From Ophiothrix spiculata (lineage: Eukaryota; Echinodermata; Ophiuroidea; Amphilepidida; Ophiotrichidae): a stretch of 32,397 bases of DNA. Both the position numbers and the translations under genes were made by a program. The stretch lies in NCBI GenBank assembly GCA_000969725.1, contig JXSR01S062891.1; one strand, 5' to 3'. Below the pieces are notes generated by a model. That model worked only from the letters and a program-made list of their open reading frames with translations. It ran no database searches and had not been told where the DNA came from. Below, piece by piece: positions 29,248 through 32,397 of this stretch (within the stretch, counting starts at the first letter, position 1; the number at the start of each line of letters is the position of its first letter).

Positions 29248-29343
29248 GTGTTATTTTTGGGCCGAGGTACTTTTCTGAGGGAGCAAAGCTCCAGAAGAGA
29301 AGTACCAAGGCACAAAACAAACACCGACGATTTTAAACAATGA
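29248..29343 (+). repeat. 96 bp hairpin repeat P, copy 2
   Basis: Same length and order as 28556-28651. The hairpin is at 29261-29311 with the same inner GGAG/CTCC stem but a different loop (CAAA instead of TGTA). Outer-stem differences between the copies (C/T in one arm, A/G in the other) turn pairs into G-U wobble rather than breaking them. It is followed by CpG-bearing sequence with GAACGCGATCGCGAACGAG. Confidence 0.85.
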
Positions 29344-29420
29344 CAGCATTACAAGATGTTGCAAAGTTATTATTGGAGAGTTTGCGATTTCCAGAACGCG
29401 ATCGCGAACGAGAACGAAAA

Positions 29421-29890
29421 CGTGAGTTCTATTGAAATTCAGCCAACCATTACCTGCTTGAACAGTACAGCACACCGTGTATTGAAGAATTTCACGTACA
29501 CTTTTACGTGAATACTAATCACTTAATCGATATCCCCTATTGTTTTAAATAAAAGCTATATCAAAATCAGATGAACACATGCAAGAATAATGTACAGACA
29601 TACATATCCAGCACTTATCAAGGTTTTATTGCGTTTGGTTGTAAAGATTATGGGTTGAAAACTTCACACTTACACACCCGTAAGTGGGGTTTTTCTGATT
29701 TTGCATTGACTTCTGTGTCAAAGTTTTAAGTTCTACACATCTGCTAGCGAAAGCCAATACCCTGAACGGAAACGATCAATAATACGCGAATAGCAGCAAC
29801 ACATGTTGAAATTACCGTTTGAAGTGAGTCTTTTTACGTGGCTATTCGTTCAATACGTACGTGGGTTCTATTGAAAATTAGCCAACCATT
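29421..29890 (+). repeat. direct repeat TTCTATTGAAAxTxAGCCAACCATT
   Basis: CGTGAGTTCTATTGAAATTC followed by AGCCAACCATT (29421-29451) recurs as CGTGGGTTCTATTGAAAATT followed by AGCCAACCATT (29860-29890). A second small pair, GAGAGGG(GG)CGACATMATGAAA then ATAGGCAATC, is at about 29968-30015 and 30045-30081. These are tandem-like duplications inside the long P-to-Q interval. Confidence 0.65.
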
Positions 29891-30179
29891 CATAGATATC
29901 ATAAACGATGCATATCATTTCTTTAGCTGAAGAATTTACGCCCTCGATCAGAAATATCTTATTTCATGACCATTATGAGAGGGGGCGACATCATGAAACA
30001 TTCACAATAGGCAATCGTTGCATGAATAGAAAATTCTTTGCTGAGAGGGCGACATAATGAAATATACATAGGCAATCTATGGTATTGCGCGTAGGCGTGA
30101 CCCGTTACGTAAACGTGAGTTAAAAGTGCTCACGTTTCTGTATCCCGTCCCGTGTAACGTGGTAATCGCAATCTCTCTA

Positions 30180-30247
30180 TTGTCATTAATAACCGCTCTT
30201 TCGTCATTTTAATGCCTTTTATGTGTAATTTTATGAAGAAATACTTT
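30180..30247 (+). repeat. ~69 bp repeat Q, copy 2
   Basis: TTGTCATTAATAACCGCTC, TTTCGTCATTTTAATGCC, TTTTATGTGTAATTTTATGA and AGAAATACT. It matches 28674-28742. With P copy 2 it brackets 29344-30179. Confidence 0.85.
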
Positions 30248-30279
30248 ATTAAACTTATTTCTTACGTCAAGGTCTACTT

Positions 30280-30545
30280 ATCCCTATAAGAGAATTTCGA
30301 TCAGTCCAGGCATGACGATCATCGTGTAATATGATAAACGCGCGTGTGCGTGGTGCATACGCGCTTGATTGGCGTTTTATGAGAAAACACATTCAGCGCT
30401 AATGACATCACATACGTCATTATAAGAAGTCATTGTTACCTGATAATGACCGCGCAGTTGTTTGCGTAAAAGTAGAAATAATCTTAAGAGATTGGATCGC
30501 GCTGTTACGCTGGTTATTAATACGCGATGAAATCAGCGCGAATGG
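30280..30545. promoter_or_regulatory. CpG-richer stretch with CRE-like sites, function unknown
   Basis: CpG and G+C are clearly higher than in surrounding DNA. There is a 10 bp-stem hairpin with one G-T pair (GCGCGTGTGC / GCATACGCGC, 30340-30364). CRE-like strings TGACATCA and TACGTCAT (about 30403-30420) are followed by ATTATAAGAAG. This could be a promoter or CpG cluster, or a less decayed transposon. No exon was found downstream in the window to support a promoter. Confidence 0.2.
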
Positions 30546-30661
30546 GTGTTCAAATAAGGAAAACTACAAAACTAAATTGATTACAATAGTATAAAAATAT
30601 TTTCAATAAGTTTTTCTGACATTTTCAACCATTTGCTATAAAGATCCAAGTTTACTGAGTG

Positions 30662-30698
30662 ATAAATTCGTTACCCGGTTTCATAAATTCGTTACCCG
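30662..30698 (+). repeat. 16 bp direct repeat ATAAATTCGTTACCCG
   Basis: Two exact copies at 30662-30677 and 30683-30698. Their role is unknown. Confidence 0.75.
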
Positions 30699-31200
30699 CT
30701 GTTTGGTCTGTGGTAATTAAAAATAAAACAAAAATACTGTTATGGACCTGTTGAAAAACTAGAAATTTTTAGTCTACATTTTGTATAAAACGTGTATTAA
30801 ATTATACTTCTTGCTTACTGGAGGCCCTTAAATTGAACTCAGCTCAAGTCCTGTGAAAATTCACCTGCAAGTTAAGATTAACTGACTTATCAACAAAAAT
30901 GTCAGACAATCTCTTACTGTAATCTATATAATAGACAAAATACAACATCTTTTAATATCTATTCCCCTATTGTTATATCTGTATAGGCATGCTCTGTAAG
31001 CAATCACTGCTCTTACCACAAAACCCGACATGAATGTTAGAAAGAATAATAGTGGCAGTTGTTGATTTAACATAGCCAGTAGACACTCGTAACCAATTTG
31101 TCGCCGTAGGATTTTTTATTGTATTTTTCAATGGCACCGTTTTACCCAGTCTTTCAAAAGCATACAGATTTCAGTATCGTAATGTAATTTTGACAACAGT
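30699..31200. other. AT-rich sequence, nothing identified
   Basis: No gene or partnered repeat was seen between the 30.66 kb direct repeat and the hAT element. Confidence 0.5.
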
Positions 31201-31932
31201 CAGTGGCGTAACAAGAGAAGGGCTTCAGGGCCGAAGGACACGGAGAAGTGCGGGGTCCCCTTGCAATGAAATTCTAAATAATGTTCACCTTTTTGGGTAT
31301 TTTGGCCAATTTCCCAGATAGATAAGCTAGCCCTCCTCGGACAACGAAAATAGAAACTAGCGTAACCAGAGGTGGTGCACCGGTGCACAGGTACCAGCAA
31401 AATTTCGTTCATCGGTCACCAAATGCCACGTTTGTCTGTTGTTTAACGCCGCTATCGGAAAATTTGTAGGGATTTACCAATAACTGCAAATTGTGTCGTA
31501 CAATATAACGTTGATATTGTTACAAAAATAGTGGGGAAAATATATACACTAAAAAACAATCTGCGCAGTTGATTCTTGGTTAGTTAAAACAACTGACAAG
31601 AAAAAGATAAGAAAACTTTTTTTGCTTGTTAGTTTTTGAAAATTACGTTGACAAAATTGTGTGTACATTTTGGGCTGCAAAAATCCGGTAAAACTAAAAA
31701 AGTATATTAATATGCCACTAGAATAGGGACACTCAGTAAGCTTTATTAGGAAAAAAGGATGGAGGTATTCAATGTATTATAGTAAAATAGGATCTTTTCT
31801 CCTCTTTTTCTTTGTTTCTTCTTCTTTTCTTTGTCTTTGTCTTTTTTTTGCCATTCTTTTCTTCGCGGGGCCCCTGACCACTCGGGACCTTTGGACTTTG
31901 CCCATCCAGGTCAGCTTATTTTTACGCCACTG
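31201..31932. mobile_element. non-autonomous hAT element
   Basis: Begins CAGTGGCGTAACAAG at 31201 and ends TTTTTACGCCACTG at 31932, a 12 base inverted terminal repeat (CAGTGGCGTAAM) of the form typical of hAT transposons. The 8 bases flanking it, ACAACAGT (31193-31200) and AAAACAGA (31933-31940), match at 6 of 8, consistent with a decayed 8 bp target-site duplication. The subterminal DNA is G+C-rich (GGGGTCCCC, GGGGCCCC), also common in hAT elements. The 732 bp interior holds a 14 bp palindrome GTGCACCGGTGCAC (31375-31388) and a long polypyrimidine tract (31793-31851). There is no transposase; the K/R-rich minus frame at 32061-31777 is an artefact of that tract. Confidence 0.87.
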
Positions 31933-32397
31933 AAAACAGATTGAACTTAAGATTATCCAATAGACATGATTTCTTTTTGTGGATACTGATTTATTCCGAT
32001 TGTCATAGTTACTTGTTCCACTACAAACCTTATTACATATCGTCTTGAGTTCATAAAACAAAATACATGTAGGCTTAATACTCTTCCATTTATCGACGCA
32101 ACGTGTTTTGCGAGCTCATCAAATGTATGTAATTATTTCCTTCTACATCAATAAAAAACAGACAAACAACAGGCTAGGCAAGAACATATGAAATTTATAT
32201 TTCACAAACCTGTTGTTAACTACTTTAGAATTAATGAATAGTTGGACATTTGCGCAACAAAATTATATGCATTCAAACATTTTGAAGCTATCTGCACATT
32301 CTTGTAAATTTCCGTAAGTAAAAGTATATATAATCATCATTAATTCTAGGTTTTACTTTTGAAGAATAAATGTCCACTTTATTACAGCTAGTTATTT
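31933..32397. other. AT-rich edge, small fragment similar to the duplication
   Basis: At 32173-32212 the order AGGCAAGAAC..ATATGAAATTTATAT..CACAAACC resembles copy A at 19487-19542 (AGGCAAGAATATAA, ATATGAAATTTATAT, TACAAACC). This may be a third, diverged fragment of the duplicated sequence. No gene was seen. Confidence 0.4.

Noticed and set aside
28490-29475. Two minus-strand frames sharing FKIVGVCFVPWYFS as a conserved protein
   Set aside because: The shared peptide falls entirely within the 96 bp repeat P, so DNA identity explains it; the frames differ outside it.
31777-32061. 94 codon minus-strand frame rich in K and R
   Set aside because: It is the translation of the polypyrimidine tract at 31793-31851 inside and across the end of the hAT element; low complexity, no motif.

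Overview
The window looks like intergenic or intronic DNA from an invertebrate animal with a repeat-rich, AT-rich nuclear genome. The evidence is about two-thirds A+T, no dense open reading frames, several decayed non-LTR retrotransposons with metazoan-type reverse transcriptase, a tRNA-like (pol III) repeat, and many cut-and-paste transposon remnants. The species cannot be named from sequence alone; a marine invertebrate (hemichordate, cephalochordate, echinoderm or mollusc) is an impression, not a result. No complete host gene, rRNA, convincing tRNA gene or CRISPR array was found. The only host-like coding signal is a short putative first exon at 11696-11804 (+), in a strong Kozak context.

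Layout. 235-2080 (-) is a 5'-truncated L2/CR1-type LINE with broken RT frames, a 3' hairpin and an (ATT)n tail. 3062-3350 and 4533-4925 are inverted copies of a repeat with pol III box A and box B. 5040-5290 is a copy of a second dispersed repeat (partner at 15838-16090). 7085-8200 is a composite repeat with a foldback palindrome and a ~130 bp tandem array. 10097-10385 and 14398-14770 are paralogous repeats. 10542-11065 (-) is a second LINE remnant. 11853-13892 is a large inverted repeat whose arms are tandem 349 bp units. 16650-17979 (+) is a third LINE remnant whose RT active site is lost.

17833-22086 (copy A) and 23953-27077 (copy B) are a direct segmental duplication about 6 kb apart. Each copy carries insertions absent from the other, so each copy serves as the empty site for the other's insertions. 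In A these are a 171 bp insert with 9 bp flanking repeats, a 914 bp TA-flanked element loaded with TGAGTCA/TGACTCA motifs, and a 504 bp TTAA-flanked element. In B they are a 137 bp insert with 13 bp flanking repeats and a hammerhead-like hairpin, and a 294 bp TIR element with 9 bp flanking repeats. Between the copies lies a long-TIR foldback element (23617-23949). A TTAA-flanked 737 bp element (27083-27819) abuts the end of copy B.

27825-32397 holds a foldback element (28857-29247), a pair of 96 bp hairpin repeats (P), a pair of ~69 bp repeats (Q), a CpG-richer stretch near 30.3-30.5 kb and a 732 bp non-autonomous hAT element (31201-31932).

Nothing here forms an operon or pathway. The interest lies in mobile-element architecture, above all the TA-flanked element with 17 AP-1-type heptamers in two terminal clusters, and the paired filled and empty sites.
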